A program made the position numbers and the translations under genes. The notes under the pieces are model-generated. The model did not search any database. It worked only from the letters and a program-made list of their open reading frames with translations, and was not told the DNA's origin. This document shows, piece by piece, positions 18,270-26,137 of a stretch of DNA of 33,224 bases (position 1 is its first letter; each line of letters starts with the position of its first letter). This DNA comes from an uncultured Synechococcales cyanobacterium (lineage in GTDB: Bacteria; Cyanobacteriota; Cyanobacteriia; Thermosynechococcales; Thermosynechococcaceae): positions 1-33,224 of the forward strand of contig CADCWO010000190.1 in assembly GCA_902806435.1 (NCBI GenBank). Direction: 5' to 3'.

Positions 18270-20042
18270 CTACTGTGCAGCCTGACGCTGGGCTAAGAGC
18301 TTTTGATAGGCAGCAGTAAAGTCATTAGGCGTGATTTGCACCAGGGTTGGATCTGTGAGACCTTGGCTGCGATGTCGTCGGATTGCCTCTAGAGCCGCTT
18401 GATTACTAAGCAGTGCCAATTCTGCGCCGTTCCAATCCGCTGTTTGGGTAGCCCATTCGGTCAAATCAACCTCCACTAGTGGCCGATTTTGATTATGCAC
18501 CTGCAAAATCGCCAAACGGCTGGCTTCGTCAGGTAAATCGACTTTGAGTTGCAGATCCAATCGCCCTGCCCGCAGTAAAGCAGTGTCCAGCGCTTCTGGC
18601 CGATTTGTCGCCCCGATTAGCAGCACATTGGGGCAGTCCTGAAGACCATCGAGTTCCGTTAGCAGTTGGCCCACAACGCGATCGCTGACGCCAGAATCTC
18701 CCTGGAAGTAGCCACGAGCCGGAGCAAGTGTGTCAATCTCATCAATAAAAACTATGCAAGGAGCAGCTTGCCGGGCTTTGCGGAATAGTTCTCGCACCGC
18801 CTGTTCTGAGGCTCCCACCCAGCGGCTCAGTAATTCTGAGCCATTCACGGCAATAAAGTTGGCTCGCGCTTGGGAGGCCACTGCTTTGGCAAGCAGGGTT
18901 TTACCAGTACCGGGTAGCCCCCATAACAGAATGCCACGCGGCGCTTGAGCACCCGTCTGTTGATAGAGTTCTGGGTAGAGTAGTGCCCCTTCCACTGATT
19001 CTTGGAGAGTCTGCTTGATCTCGTCCAGCCCACCAATTTCTTCCCATAGCACCTGCGGAGATTCCACTTCCACAGAGCGCAGCACCGCCGGTTTCACCTC
19101 CTTGAGGGCCTGAAGAAAGTCCTGTTGGTTAAGCCTCATCGCATCCGGTAGCGGTTCCTTTAAGCTCGGCACTAATCGTCGCAAGGCGCTGTAAGCAGCT
19201 TTTTGAGCCAGAGCTTTTAAGTCAGCACCCACAAAACCGACAGCCAACTCCGCGATCGCCTCCAACTTTACAGAATCATCTAAGGGCATCGCCCGCGTCA
19301 GGATCTGCAAAATCTCCAGGCGGCCATCGCGATCGGGGACGCGAAACCTGACTTCTCGGTCAAAGCGGCCAGGGCGGCGCAACGCTGGGTCAAGATGCTC
19401 AGGCCGGTTGGTTGCGGCGAGGACAATCACGCTTTTGGTGGTCGTAAAGCCGTCCATCAAACCCAGGAGCTGACCGACTAGTCGCTTCTCCACCTCACCT
19501 TCAACGGTGCTGCGGTCTGGGGCAAGGCTATCAATTTCATCAATAAAGATCAGGCAGGGGGCTAAGCGCGCAGCTCTTTCAAAAATTCGTCGTAGGCGCG
19601 ATTCCGCTTCCCCATAGTATTTACCAATCACCTCTGGGCCAACGATTGCAATACAGTTGACGCCTAATTCCTTGGCCAAGGCGCGAGCCGTTAGGGTTTT
19701 ACCAGTACCCGGTGGACCCACTAAGAGAACACCACGGGTCGGTTCTAGACCTAGCTTGGTGAGCAAGTCTGGACGCTTCAGGGGAATCTCAATCAGTTCT
19801 CTTAGTTCTCTAAGCACCTCAGTTAACCCACCGACATCTTCCAGGTGGGGTGAGCTAGCTGAAGAAGTTGAACTTGCAGCAGTTGATTGAGCCTGCTCTT
19901 CAACGTCTAATCCACCAAAGTTGCGGGAGTCGATTTGGATATCTGACCAAATCTCTGTCCAAATTTCCCCTGTCTCAATTTTTTCTTCTAGGGTCTTAGC
20001 GATGTCCAGTAACTCTTCAAACCCTTTGAACAAATCGCTCAT
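18270..20042 (-). CDS. Double AAA+ ATPase, Cdc48/VAT-like, lacking the N-domain
   Basis: 590 aa with two classical AAA modules. D1: Walker A GPPGTGKT (109-116), Walker B FIDEID (166-171), pore loop KYYG, arginine-finger region RRPGRFD. D2: Walker A GLPGTGKT (375-382), Walker B FIDEID (432-437), pore loop RWVG, RAGRLD. Aromatic pore loops in both rings suggest a substrate-threading unfoldase, as in archaeal VAT/PAN. In place of the ~190-residue double-psi-barrel N-domain of Cdc48 there are only ~65 residues: a short helical, acidic stretch and a Ser/Ala-rich linker. Partner or adaptor unknown. A CAP lipoprotein gene lies 77 bp upstream and a PlsC-like gene ~60 bp downstream, all on the minus strand. 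Confidence 0.9.
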   Translation of the reverse strand: MSDLFKGFEELLDIAKTLEEKIETGEIWTEIWSDIQIDSRNFGGLDVEEQAQSTAASSTSSASSPHLEDVGGLTEVLRELRELIEIPLKRPDLLTKLGLEPTRGVLLVGPPGTGKTLTARALAKELGVNCIAIVGPEVIGKYYGEAESRLRRIFERAARLAPCLIFIDEIDSLAPDRSTVEGEVEKRLVGQLLGLMDGFTTTKSVIVLAATNRPEHLDPALRRPGRFDREVRFRVPDRDGRLEILQILTRAMPLDDSVKLEAIAELAVGFVGADLKALAQKAAYSALRRLVPSLKEPLPDAMRLNQQDFLQALKEVKPAVLRSVEVESPQVLWEEIGGLDEIKQTLQESVEGALLYPELYQQTGAQAPRGILLWGLPGTGKTLLAKAVASQARANFIAVNGSELLSRWVGASEQAVRELFRKARQAAPCIVFIDEIDTLAPARGYFQGDSGVSDRVVGQLLTELDGLQDCPNVLLIGATNRPEALDTALLRAGRLDLQLKVDLPDEASRLAILQVHNQNRPLVEVDLTEWATQTADWNGAELALLSNQAALEAIRRHRSQGLTDPTLVQITPNDFTAAYQKLLAQRQAAQ

Positions 20043-20119
20043 TTATTTGTCGCTGCTCGGTGAGTTCAGTATATCAATTCCATTTATCAGGAAGTCTCAG
20101 AGGCAGCCTGCTTAATAGT

Positions 20120-20734
20120 TCAGTAGCCCCGTTCTAAGCCGGGAGAGCGATCCCTGAATAGACTATCAGGAATTGGTGGGGGTCGTAAAAATACTTGCGT
20201 GATGTAGTAAGTGTTGCCGTTACGCCAGACCCCTACTCCTGTTTGAGTAAATTCAGGCTGCAAAATATTTTGGCGGTGCCCTGGACTGTTCATCCAACCC
20301 TGAATTGATGATGGTACTGGGTTCAGAATATTGACACTCTTGAAGAGGTTCTCACCCACCACCCAGTACGAAACGTGGGCAGAGCGGACACGCTGGACCA
20401 CTGTATCTCCAGCAGGACTAGTGTGACTGAAGAAGTTCTGGCGGGCCATCTGCCGACTATGTTGGCGTGCGACCCGTGCTAACCTTTCGTCAACCTGGAG
20501 TTGATTAAGGTGGTGCTGTTGACGAACTTGGTTGATGCGCTGATGGACTAGCGATTCCATCTCAGCAGTCAGGGGTGTCTGGACCGTAACGTTGGGTTCT
20601 TGCTCTTTAGCTGGCTTATTCTCTTCAGGCAGGGGTTTAAAGTGCTTTAAGGCAGACTCGCAGCCCGTAACCATCAAAATGGCTGATCCCAAGATTATCC
20701 AAGGCAGGCGCAGCAAGAGGAAGCTCTTTGTCAT
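20120..20734 (-). CDS. CAP/SCP-domain lipoprotein (YkwD-like)
   Basis: The 204-aa protein has a lipoprotein signal: Lys/Arg start, hydrophobic core and lipobox VTGC with the lipidated Cys at residue 25. A Pro/Glu-rich linker (~30-55) precedes a CAP (SCP/PR-1) domain with its conserved cavity motifs: FFSHTSPAGD, GENLF and the C-terminal signature WMNSPGHRQNIL. Bacterial CAP proteins are extracytoplasmic and their biochemical role is mostly unknown. It should be a substrate of the Lnt encoded in this window. It is upstream of the AAA+ gene on the same strand with a 77-bp gap. Confidence 0.9.
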   Translation of the reverse strand: MTKSFLLLRLPWIILGSAILMVTGCESALKHFKPLPEENKPAKEQEPNVTVQTPLTAEMESLVHQRINQVRQQHHLNQLQVDERLARVARQHSRQMARQNFFSHTSPAGDTVVQRVRSAHVSYWVVGENLFKSVNILNPVPSSIQGWMNSPGHRQNILQPEFTQTGVGVWRNGNTYYITQVFLRPPPIPDSLFRDRSPGLERGY

Positions 20735-20890
20735 AGTTCAACTCTAATGCCTAGCCGCTAATTTCTAAGAGCACCGCTGGAGTTACTGCTGCCATTGCCC
20801 AGCAATACAGCGAGCAGAACTACTACCAGACAGTTGCGAGGTCTGAATCTCAAGTCCAGTTAGCGCTGAGTTTAGGTTGACAGTGCTGAC

Positions 20891-21385
20891 CTACAAGAGG
20901 GCCTTAATCGCTTTCTCTAGATCCTCTGGCTTGCTCAGCGAGGCATAGCGCTCAACAACATTTCCGCTACGATCAACCAGGAATTTTGTAAAGTTCCATT
21001 TGACCGCTGTGGTGCCCAAGATGCCCGGTGCCTGTTTCGTTAGATATTTGTATAGAGGATGCGCGTCTCGACCATTCACCTCAATTTTTTGGAAGAGCGG
21101 AAAAGAGATGCCAAACCGGGTTTCACAAAATGATTGAATTTCAGTGGCATTGCCCGGCTCCTGTTGTCCAAACTGATTGCAGGGAAATCCTAATACAACT
21201 AATCCCTGGCTGGCATACTTGTCATACAATTCCTGAAGGCCCTGATACTGCGGCGTGAAGCCACACTGACTGGCGGTATTCACAATCAGCATTACTTTGT
21301 CTTTGTAGGTACTTAGACTGATGGATTCGCCATCCATACTGGTAGCAGTAAAGTCATAAATGGATTGGGAGGTTTGGGTTGTCAT
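20891..21385 (-). CDS. gpx: Glutathione peroxidase family, thioredoxin-dependent type
   Basis: 164 aa, non-selenium glutathione-peroxidase fold that reduces hydrogen or lipid peroxides. The peroxidatic Cys41 is in NTASQCGFT, the second block is GFPCNQFGQQEPG (Cys69, Gln75), and Trp130-Asn131 in KWNFTKFLV complete the catalytic tetrad. Cys87 (SFCETRFG) is placed where the resolving cysteine of plant and yeast Trx-using enzymes lies, so thioredoxin rather than glutathione is the likely reductant. No signal peptide: cytoplasmic. It stands alone; the 226-bp upstream region shared with the divergent CPXCG gene includes one HIP1 octamer and no clear operator. Confidence 0.94.
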   Translation of the reverse strand: MTTQTSQSIYDFTATSMDGESISLSTYKDKVMLIVNTASQCGFTPQYQGLQELYDKYASQGLVVLGFPCNQFGQQEPGNATEIQSFCETRFGISFPLFQKIEVNGRDAHPLYKYLTKQAPGILGTTAVKWNFTKFLVDRSGNVVERYASLSKPEDLEKAIKALL

Positions 21386-21644
21386 AACGATAAATGCTTA
21401 GCATAACGACACAAGTTTCCACTATGACTTTAGCCTGGTAAGGATGAGGTGAGCTGTCAACCCGTTGCTCATCAGCTGCGATCGCGCACCTCTGCCTCTA
21501 TTTACAGGATTCATAAAGCACCAGGTAGAAGCTGTGATGAACTAGATGACAATCACCACAAAACCAATTTCTTTTCTTACTCTGATCAAAGTTGAGCAAC
21601 TCTAGACCCTAATGGCTCATCCTCTTACAGGCAGGTCAATCAAG

Positions 21645-21833
21645 ATGGAACAGACAGCCGAATATACCTGTGCCTATTGTGGGGAACCAAATCTGGTGTT
21701 TATTGACCTGAGTGCCGGCGGGCTGCAGTCTTACGTAGAGGATTGCCAGGTTTGCTGTCAGCCAAATGTCCTGTCAATTCAGGTCGACGAAGAGACGCTA
21801 GAGATTAGAGTGGACAGCGAGTGCGAAGCCTGA
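21645..21833 (+). CDS. CPXCG-type cysteine-rich zinc-ribbon protein
   Basis: A small protein of 62 aa from the ATG at 21645 (MEQTAEYTCAYCGE). The frame also opens at an ATG at 21612, but AGGCAGG lies ~10 nt before 21645 and nothing like a ribosome binding site precedes 21612. Two Cys pairs, CAYCGE and CQVCCQP, form a likely zinc ribbon, and the C-terminal strand IQVDEETLEIRVDSE completes the fold. This matches the small CPXCG cysteine-rich family seen widely in bacteria, of unknown function. It stands alone, with a possible terminator downstream. Confidence 0.85.
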   Translation: MEQTAEYTCAYCGEPNLVFIDLSAGGLQSYVEDCQVCCQPNVLSIQVDEETLEIRVDSECEA

Positions 21834-21864
21834 GCCTTATCTTTGTAAGTTGCCGTAGTTTAGG

Positions 21865-21905
21865 CTGCCTGGGGAGTTTGCTTCTAGGTTTTAAGGCAGG
21901 TTTTT
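21865..21905 (+). terminator. Possible terminator after the CPXCG gene
   Basis: Stem CTGCCT/AGGCAG (21865-21870, 21894-21899) with a long loop of 23 nt, followed by GTTTTT. The T tract is good but the loop is large, so confidence is limited. Confidence 0.3.
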
Positions 21906-22037
21906 AGATGCGATGCGCGATGTTACTCTCCCTATTGCCTAATCATGCAGAAGCAAATTGAACTGCTCCCACTGGATAAAACCGAGTGAGCTATTCTCAA
22001 ACCATCGCTCCCCCCGGTTCAATGGGAGGCCGGCCTA

Positions 22038-22055
22038 GAACCCGCAATAGGGTTC
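22038..22055 (-). terminator. Hairpin downstream of apt
   Basis: GAACCC-GCAATA-GGGTTC, a 6-bp stem, lies ~35 nt beyond the apt stop on the minus strand. There is no T tract. Weak candidate. Confidence 0.3.
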
Positions 22056-22088
22056 ACAGTCAGATCAACAGTAATTTAGACAATTCAC

Positions 22089-22601
22089 CTAATACTTGAC
22101 CAGTGCTGTAACAGGTACATCAGGCAAGAGTTTCCGTCCTCCTAGATCTTCAAGCTCAATTACAAAGCCAAAACCAACCAACTCGCAGCCAGCTTGCTCA
22201 ACTAGCTGGGCTGAGGCGGCGGCTGTGCCGCCAGTAGCAAGTAAATCATCAATAATTACAACCCGACTGCCAGGTTCAAAAGCATCTCGATGAATTTCTA
22301 GGCGATCCGCTCTGTACTCTAGCTCGTACTCAACAAAGTGAATGATGTGGGGAAGCTTGCCAGGTTTACGTACCGGAACAAAACCAGCTCCTAGCTTGTA
22401 GGCAATTGGTGCTCCAAAGATAAAACCGCGTGACTCTGCTCCTACCACATAGTCAATCGACTGACTGGCAAATTTTTCTGTAAGTCTATCAACTGTGAAG
22501 CGTAGTGCTTCTGGATTTTGAAGTAGGGTAGTGATATCCCGAAATAAAATTCCTGGTTTTGGGAAATCTGGAATTTCACGAATTAGAGACTTTAAATCCA
22601 T
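22089..22601 (-). CDS. apt: Adenine phosphoribosyltransferase
   Basis: Salvages adenine to AMP using PRPP. The protein is 170 aa, standard length. The opening [22 protein letters not shown] is diagnostic; [14 protein letters not shown] is the base-binding and dimer region; PVRKPGKLP is the flexible loop; [14 protein letters not shown] (114-127) is the PRPP site. Cytoplasmic dimer expected. It is divergent from DUF3038 across ~160 bp. It is a second PRTase besides the one at 10198-10761; the two are not close paralogs. Confidence 0.97.
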   Translation of the reverse strand: MDLKSLIREIPDFPKPGILFRDITTLLQNPEALRFTVDRLTEKFASQSIDYVVGAESRGFIFGAPIAYKLGAGFVPVRKPGKLPHIIHFVEYELEYRADRLEIHRDAFEPGSRVVIIDDLLATGGTAAASAQLVEQAGCELVGFGFVIELEDLGGRKLLPDVPVTALVKY

Positions 22602-22760
22602 TGACTTATGGGTAAGTTGGCAACTGCATCTTCACGTCAAACCAACCTGTGGGCTGATGCTATTTCTAGCACTAAACGACATGAAGATACGTCAGAAATC
22701 GTACACTAGAAGGCTGCATGGTTTGGATAGTTTCTGGCATTTTTATCGTTTAACAGTGTG

Positions 22761-23366
22761 ATGCAAGTAAATAGTCCCACAGATCAGTCTATTCCTTTCA
22801 TTTTGGCTAATCTGCCAGATCCAGCGATTTCGGCTGAGGATTGTCCTCGCCGAACCCGGCTCCAAATTGACTTTATCCTGCTGGCAATCGAAGCCTTAGA
22901 TTTAGACGGCTCTGAAGGGATGCTGGGTGCTGCCCGGGAACTCCAACTACAAAAGTGGATAAAGAATCGAGTCACACTGTGGCGGTTACGCAACAGTAAT
23001 CCTTATCGGCGTTATAGTCAGCGTCGTCCTTTAACGATAGAAGAAGCAAAGGCCCTAGTTGCGATCGCTTGCCATCTAGCCCGGCGACTAACCGTTGTGA
23101 TTCGCCAATTATTATTAGCTAAAGACCAACTAATTAGCCAGCAACTGCCTGCGGACTACCACTTTGGTTTAGCAAGCTATCTGATGAGGTTTCGCACCCA
23201 TTTTCGCAGCCGAATGAACCTGCGACGGACCGGACTTGTTGCCTATAGTTCCGATGAAAAATTGAACGAGTTAGCCTTAGAACTCTTGGGTCAACTCCTC
23301 TTTTGCACAGGAACCGCGGGGATGCAGCGGTTCTGGTCCAGTTTATTTGATGGAGAGGTGGAATGA
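22761..23366 (+). CDS. DUF3038 family protein
   Basis: 201 aa from the ATG at 22761 (a GTG directly before it is also in frame). It matches DUF3038, a cyanobacterial family without assigned function. Mostly helical and basic, no signal peptide or membrane segment: cytoplasmic. Visible blocks include RTRLQIDFILLAIEALDLDGSEGM near the N-terminus, an Arg-rich centre (NPYRRYSQRRPL) and RRTGLVAY. The last four bases (ATGA) overlap the start of the DUF4335 gene, so the two are translationally coupled and probably act together. No clear Shine-Dalgarno. Function unknown. Confidence 0.87.
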   Translation: MQVNSPTDQSIPFILANLPDPAISAEDCPRRTRLQIDFILLAIEALDLDGSEGMLGAARELQLQKWIKNRVTLWRLRNSNPYRRYSQRRPLTIEEAKALVAIACHLARRLTVVIRQLLLAKDQLISQQLPADYHFGLASYLMRFRTHFRSRMNLRRTGLVAYSSDEKLNELALELLGQLLFCTGTAGMQRFWSSLFDGEVE

Positions 23367-24418
23367 CAATCCGGCGTCAATATAGCCTGCCTAATTGCAC
23401 GTTAATTCTAGAAGGATTAAGCACCAGTCGTTCGCCCCAAGTAGAACGGCCTCCCCTAGATATTTTGATGCGTTTTGAATGTCATCTTGCTGGTTTAAGT
23501 AGTCCCTTAACCGGTGGTCGCGAACTCCTAGAAAACTTGGCAGCAGCAGTCAGTCAATTTGCTCAAGAATTTCTGAGTGGAATTAGTCGCTCTAATAGAG
23601 CTACGCTTAACAGCCATTCTGCCTCGGTTCAGTTGCAGAAAATCAATTCAAATGTTGCTCATTTAGTGGTGCAACCAGGATTGCTTAACAGCACTGGAGG
23701 AACTACAACAGAATCAGGTTCGTCCGGCTCACTTCCTCCGCTTGAAGTAGAGTTATCAACGGTGCAAGCGTTCGATCTCGTAGAAGCTTTTGACCAGTTT
23801 TTTGCTGATACTCAGACCCTACCGGACCTAACCCTCAGTTTTAAGCCGCTGTCCAAGCGCGAGTCAACAGCCCACCAACCTGCAACTGAGCGAGCAGTTC
23901 CGATCGCAATCGGGGCAACAAGCCTTACCTTAGCAGCCGGTGCTCTCTTCTTTATTCCGATTCCGGAGGTGGAACCACCACGGCCCACCCCCCAAAAACC
24001 AAACTCCACTCAACCTCTTCCAGCTCAGCCCTCTGGCGGGTCTGAACCTAGCTCAAAATCATCCCAAAAGCATTCCGCAAAAGCAATTTTGGCAGCTAAC
24101 TCTCCGGCTCGTGATCTGCAACTGTTGGCGAAACTTAACCAAAAACTGTACACCCAGATTGACCAAGCTTGGAAAACAGAAGCTAAGTTTAACGAAGATC
24201 TGGTCTATCAAGTTGGCGTCGATCAAGCTGGTAAGATAATTGGATATTTTGCTGTTAATCAAGCAGCGGCTGACTATGTTCAAGAATTACCATTGCTAGA
24301 ACTGCTAGACGGGCTAATACCGGGTCAGAGTGCCCCAAAGCCTTTGGCTCGATTTCAGGTTGTTTTCACCCCTAGTGGTGCTCTTCGGGTCAGCCCTTGG
24401 GGTGGGTATAGGTACTAA
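23363..24418 (+). CDS. DUF4335 family protein with one membrane helix
   Basis: 351 aa, matches DUF4335, which accompanies DUF3038 in cyanobacteria. Layout: N-terminal domain 1-165 beginning IRRQYSLPNCTLILEGLS (probably cytoplasmic); a single hydrophobic helix ~179-200 (VPIAIGATSLTLAAGALFFI); a Pro/Ser-rich spacer ~202-240; and a small C-terminal domain 250-351. In that domain KLYTQIDQAW, then strands VYQVGVDQAGKIIGYFAV and ARFQVVFTPSGALRV, give an order like TolA/TonB C-terminal domains; this likeness is inferred by eye. The start overlaps DUF3038 by ATGA. A hairpin terminator follows. Confidence 0.85.
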   Translation: MTIRRQYSLPNCTLILEGLSTSRSPQVERPPLDILMRFECHLAGLSSPLTGGRELLENLAAAVSQFAQEFLSGISRSNRATLNSHSASVQLQKINSNVAHLVVQPGLLNSTGGTTTESGSSGSLPPLEVELSTVQAFDLVEAFDQFFADTQTLPDLTLSFKPLSKRESTAHQPATERAVPIAIGATSLTLAAGALFFIPIPEVEPPRPTPQKPNSTQPLPAQPSGGSEPSSKSSQKHSAKAILAANSPARDLQLLAKLNQKLYTQIDQAWKTEAKFNEDLVYQVGVDQAGKIIGYFAVNQAAADYVQELPLLELLDGLIPGQSAPKPLARFQVVFTPSGALRVSPWGGYRY

Positions 24419-24479
24419 GCCAGCTAAGGAAGCTGCCCATGTCCACATCCGGCGACAGGAAGAGTTTTCCAAAATTAGT

Positions 24480-24508
24480 AGCCGTAATCAACGGCTGATA
24501 GGATTTTT
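24480..24508 (+). terminator. Intrinsic terminator after the DUF3038-DUF4335 pair
   Basis: AGCCGT-AATCA-ACGGCT (24480-24496) is followed by a TTTTT tract at 24504-24508. It closes the two-gene unit before the SDR gene. Confidence 0.55.
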
Positions 24509-24539
24509 AGCTCCTGTGCTGTAGGAGGAATTGTTTGGA

Positions 24540-25274
24540 ATGGTATCAAAAGACTTTACTCGGATCAGGCAACGAGCCCTGATTACTGGTGCTAGTAGTG
24601 GTATTGGTAAGGCGACGGCGATCGCCTTTGCCAAGGCCGGAATTCATGTTGCTTTAATGGGTCGCTCTGAATCCAAACTCAAATCAGTTGCTCAGGAGGC
24701 AGAATCTCTAGGAGTCGAAGTCCAGATCTACCCTTTTGATTTAGCGGCAGTAGACCAGGTGAGGGTAAAGGTTGAAACAATCGATCAAGATGGTCCAATT
24801 GATATCCTGGTGAATAATGCAGGGATGGGATACACTGCTGAACTGATCAGTACACCGCTGTCAGACTGGCAGTCCATCCTTAGTCTTAATTTGACCAGCG
24901 TTTTTCAGTGTGTCCAAGGAATCTTGCCTGGTATGCGAATTCGTCAGCAAGGAACCATCATCAATGTCGTATCGATTGCCGGTCGTCAGACCTTTGCTGG
25001 ATGGGGCGCCTATTGTGTCAGTAAATTTGGTCTGATGGGACTATCTAAAACCTTAGCCGCTGAAGAACGTACCCATGGCATCCGAGTTGTTGCTGTGTGT
25101 CCGGGGGCAGTGAATACGCCACTTTGGGATGCTGAGACAGTTCAAGGTGACTTTGATCGCTCAGCAATGTTGTCCCCTGAAGCAGTGGCCCAATCGATTC
25201 TACACACCGTCTTGTTACCAGAACAGGCAGTCGTTGAAGAGTTAGTGTTGATGCCCAGAGGAGGTGCTCTCTAA
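24540..25274 (+). CDS. Short-chain dehydrogenase/reductase (SDR)
   Basis: Classical SDR oxidoreductase, 244 aa from the ATG at 24540; an in-frame TTG at 24531 is only 2 nt from the AGGAGG at 24523-24528, whereas the ATG is 11 nt away. NADP(H)-type Rossmann motif TGASSGIG, then NNAG, catalytic Ser in NVVSIAG and Tyr-x-x-x-Lys in AYCVSKFG, and the PGxVxTP-like CPGAVNTPLW. Substrate not evident; sequence resembles 3-oxoacyl reductase-like and sepiapterin-reductase-like branches. It lies 67 bp upstream of folE on the same strand, so a role in pterin reduction is possible but unproven. Confidence 0.9.
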   Translation: MVSKDFTRIRQRALITGASSGIGKATAIAFAKAGIHVALMGRSESKLKSVAQEAESLGVEVQIYPFDLAAVDQVRVKVETIDQDGPIDILVNNAGMGYTAELISTPLSDWQSILSLNLTSVFQCVQGILPGMRIRQQGTIINVVSIAGRQTFAGWGAYCVSKFGLMGLSKTLAAEERTHGIRVVAVCPGAVNTPLWDAETVQGDFDRSAMLSPEAVAQSILHTVLLPEQAVVEELVLMPRGGAL

Positions 25275-25341
25275 GGTGTGTGACTTGCTCTGTAGCAAAG
25301 TCTGGTCTAAATTCCTATCGTAGAACCTTAATTTAATTAAA

Positions 25342-26040
25342 ATGACCTTTGCTGCTTCGCGTAGTGTAAATAGTTCAGATTCGTCTACTGATAAGTCAAT
25401 GCTTAAGCCCCGGCCTGACCGCAACACCCTGAGAGGGCGTGAGGCAAAACCTCAGCCTCCAGCTGAAGAGCTGAAATCTGAGATGATGGAAGCCGTGCAA
25501 ACCCTTTTACTGGGTGTAGGCGAGAATCCAGAACGGGAGGGTCTGCTCAAGACTCCCAAACGGGTAGCCGAAGCCATGCAGTTTTTAACCAGTGGCTACA
25601 CCCAATCCCTGGAAGAAATAGTCAATGATGCGATTTTTGATGAGGGCCATGACGAAATGGTGCTCGTCCGGGACATCGATACTTGCAGTCTTTGTGAACA
25701 CCATATGCTGCCTTTCATTGGCAAGGCCCATGTGGCTTACATCCCCAACCATAAAGTTATCGGCTTAAGTAAGCTAGCCCGGATTGTCGAGATGTACTCC
25801 CGCAGACTACAAGTTCAGGAGCGCCTGACGCGGCAGATCGCGGAAGCGATTCAGTCTGCCTTAGAGCCCAAAGGGGTGGCAGTAGTCATAGAAGCTAGCC
25901 ATATGTGTATGGTCATGCGCGGCGTCCAAAAGCCTGGTGCTTGGACTGTCACCAGCTCAATGGTAGGGGTTTTCAAAACCGATCAAAAGACGCGGGAGGA
26001 GTTTCTCAACTTAATCCGCCATCAACATGCATTTTTCTAA
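25342..26040 (+). CDS. folE: GTP cyclohydrolase I
   Basis: First step from GTP to 7,8-dihydroneopterin triphosphate, for folate and pterins. The protein is 232 aa. The first ~45 residues are polar and variable, as often in this enzyme. Zn ligands are Cys118 and His121 (LCEHHMLPF) and Cys189 ([10 protein letters not shown]); the catalytic-site segments [20 protein letters not shown] and [12 protein letters not shown] are intact. A zinc-containing type IA enzyme. No Shine-Dalgarno is apparent before the ATG in the A+T-rich leader. Follows the SDR gene by 67 bp and converges on the ferritin-like gene. Confidence 0.97.
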   Translation: MTFAASRSVNSSDSSTDKSMLKPRPDRNTLRGREAKPQPPAEELKSEMMEAVQTLLLGVGENPEREGLLKTPKRVAEAMQFLTSGYTQSLEEIVNDAIFDEGHDEMVLVRDIDTCSLCEHHMLPFIGKAHVAYIPNHKVIGLSKLARIVEMYSRRLQVQERLTRQIAEAIQSALEPKGVAVVIEASHMCMVMRGVQKPGAWTVTSSMVGVFKTDQKTREEFLNLIRHQHAFF

Positions 26041-26137
26041 CCAGCTTCCGAGTAACTTCAGCCAGAATCTCCTTACTTCAAGAAGATACCCCCTTGGTAT
26101 GCCTTATCTCGTCTGGAGAAAGATGGGAAAGAAACCC

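Noticed and set aside
24443-24499. Short frame (about 18 codons) between DUF4335 and the SDR gene
   Set aside because: It runs through the terminator hairpin at 24480-24496 and has no Shine-Dalgarno; chance frame.
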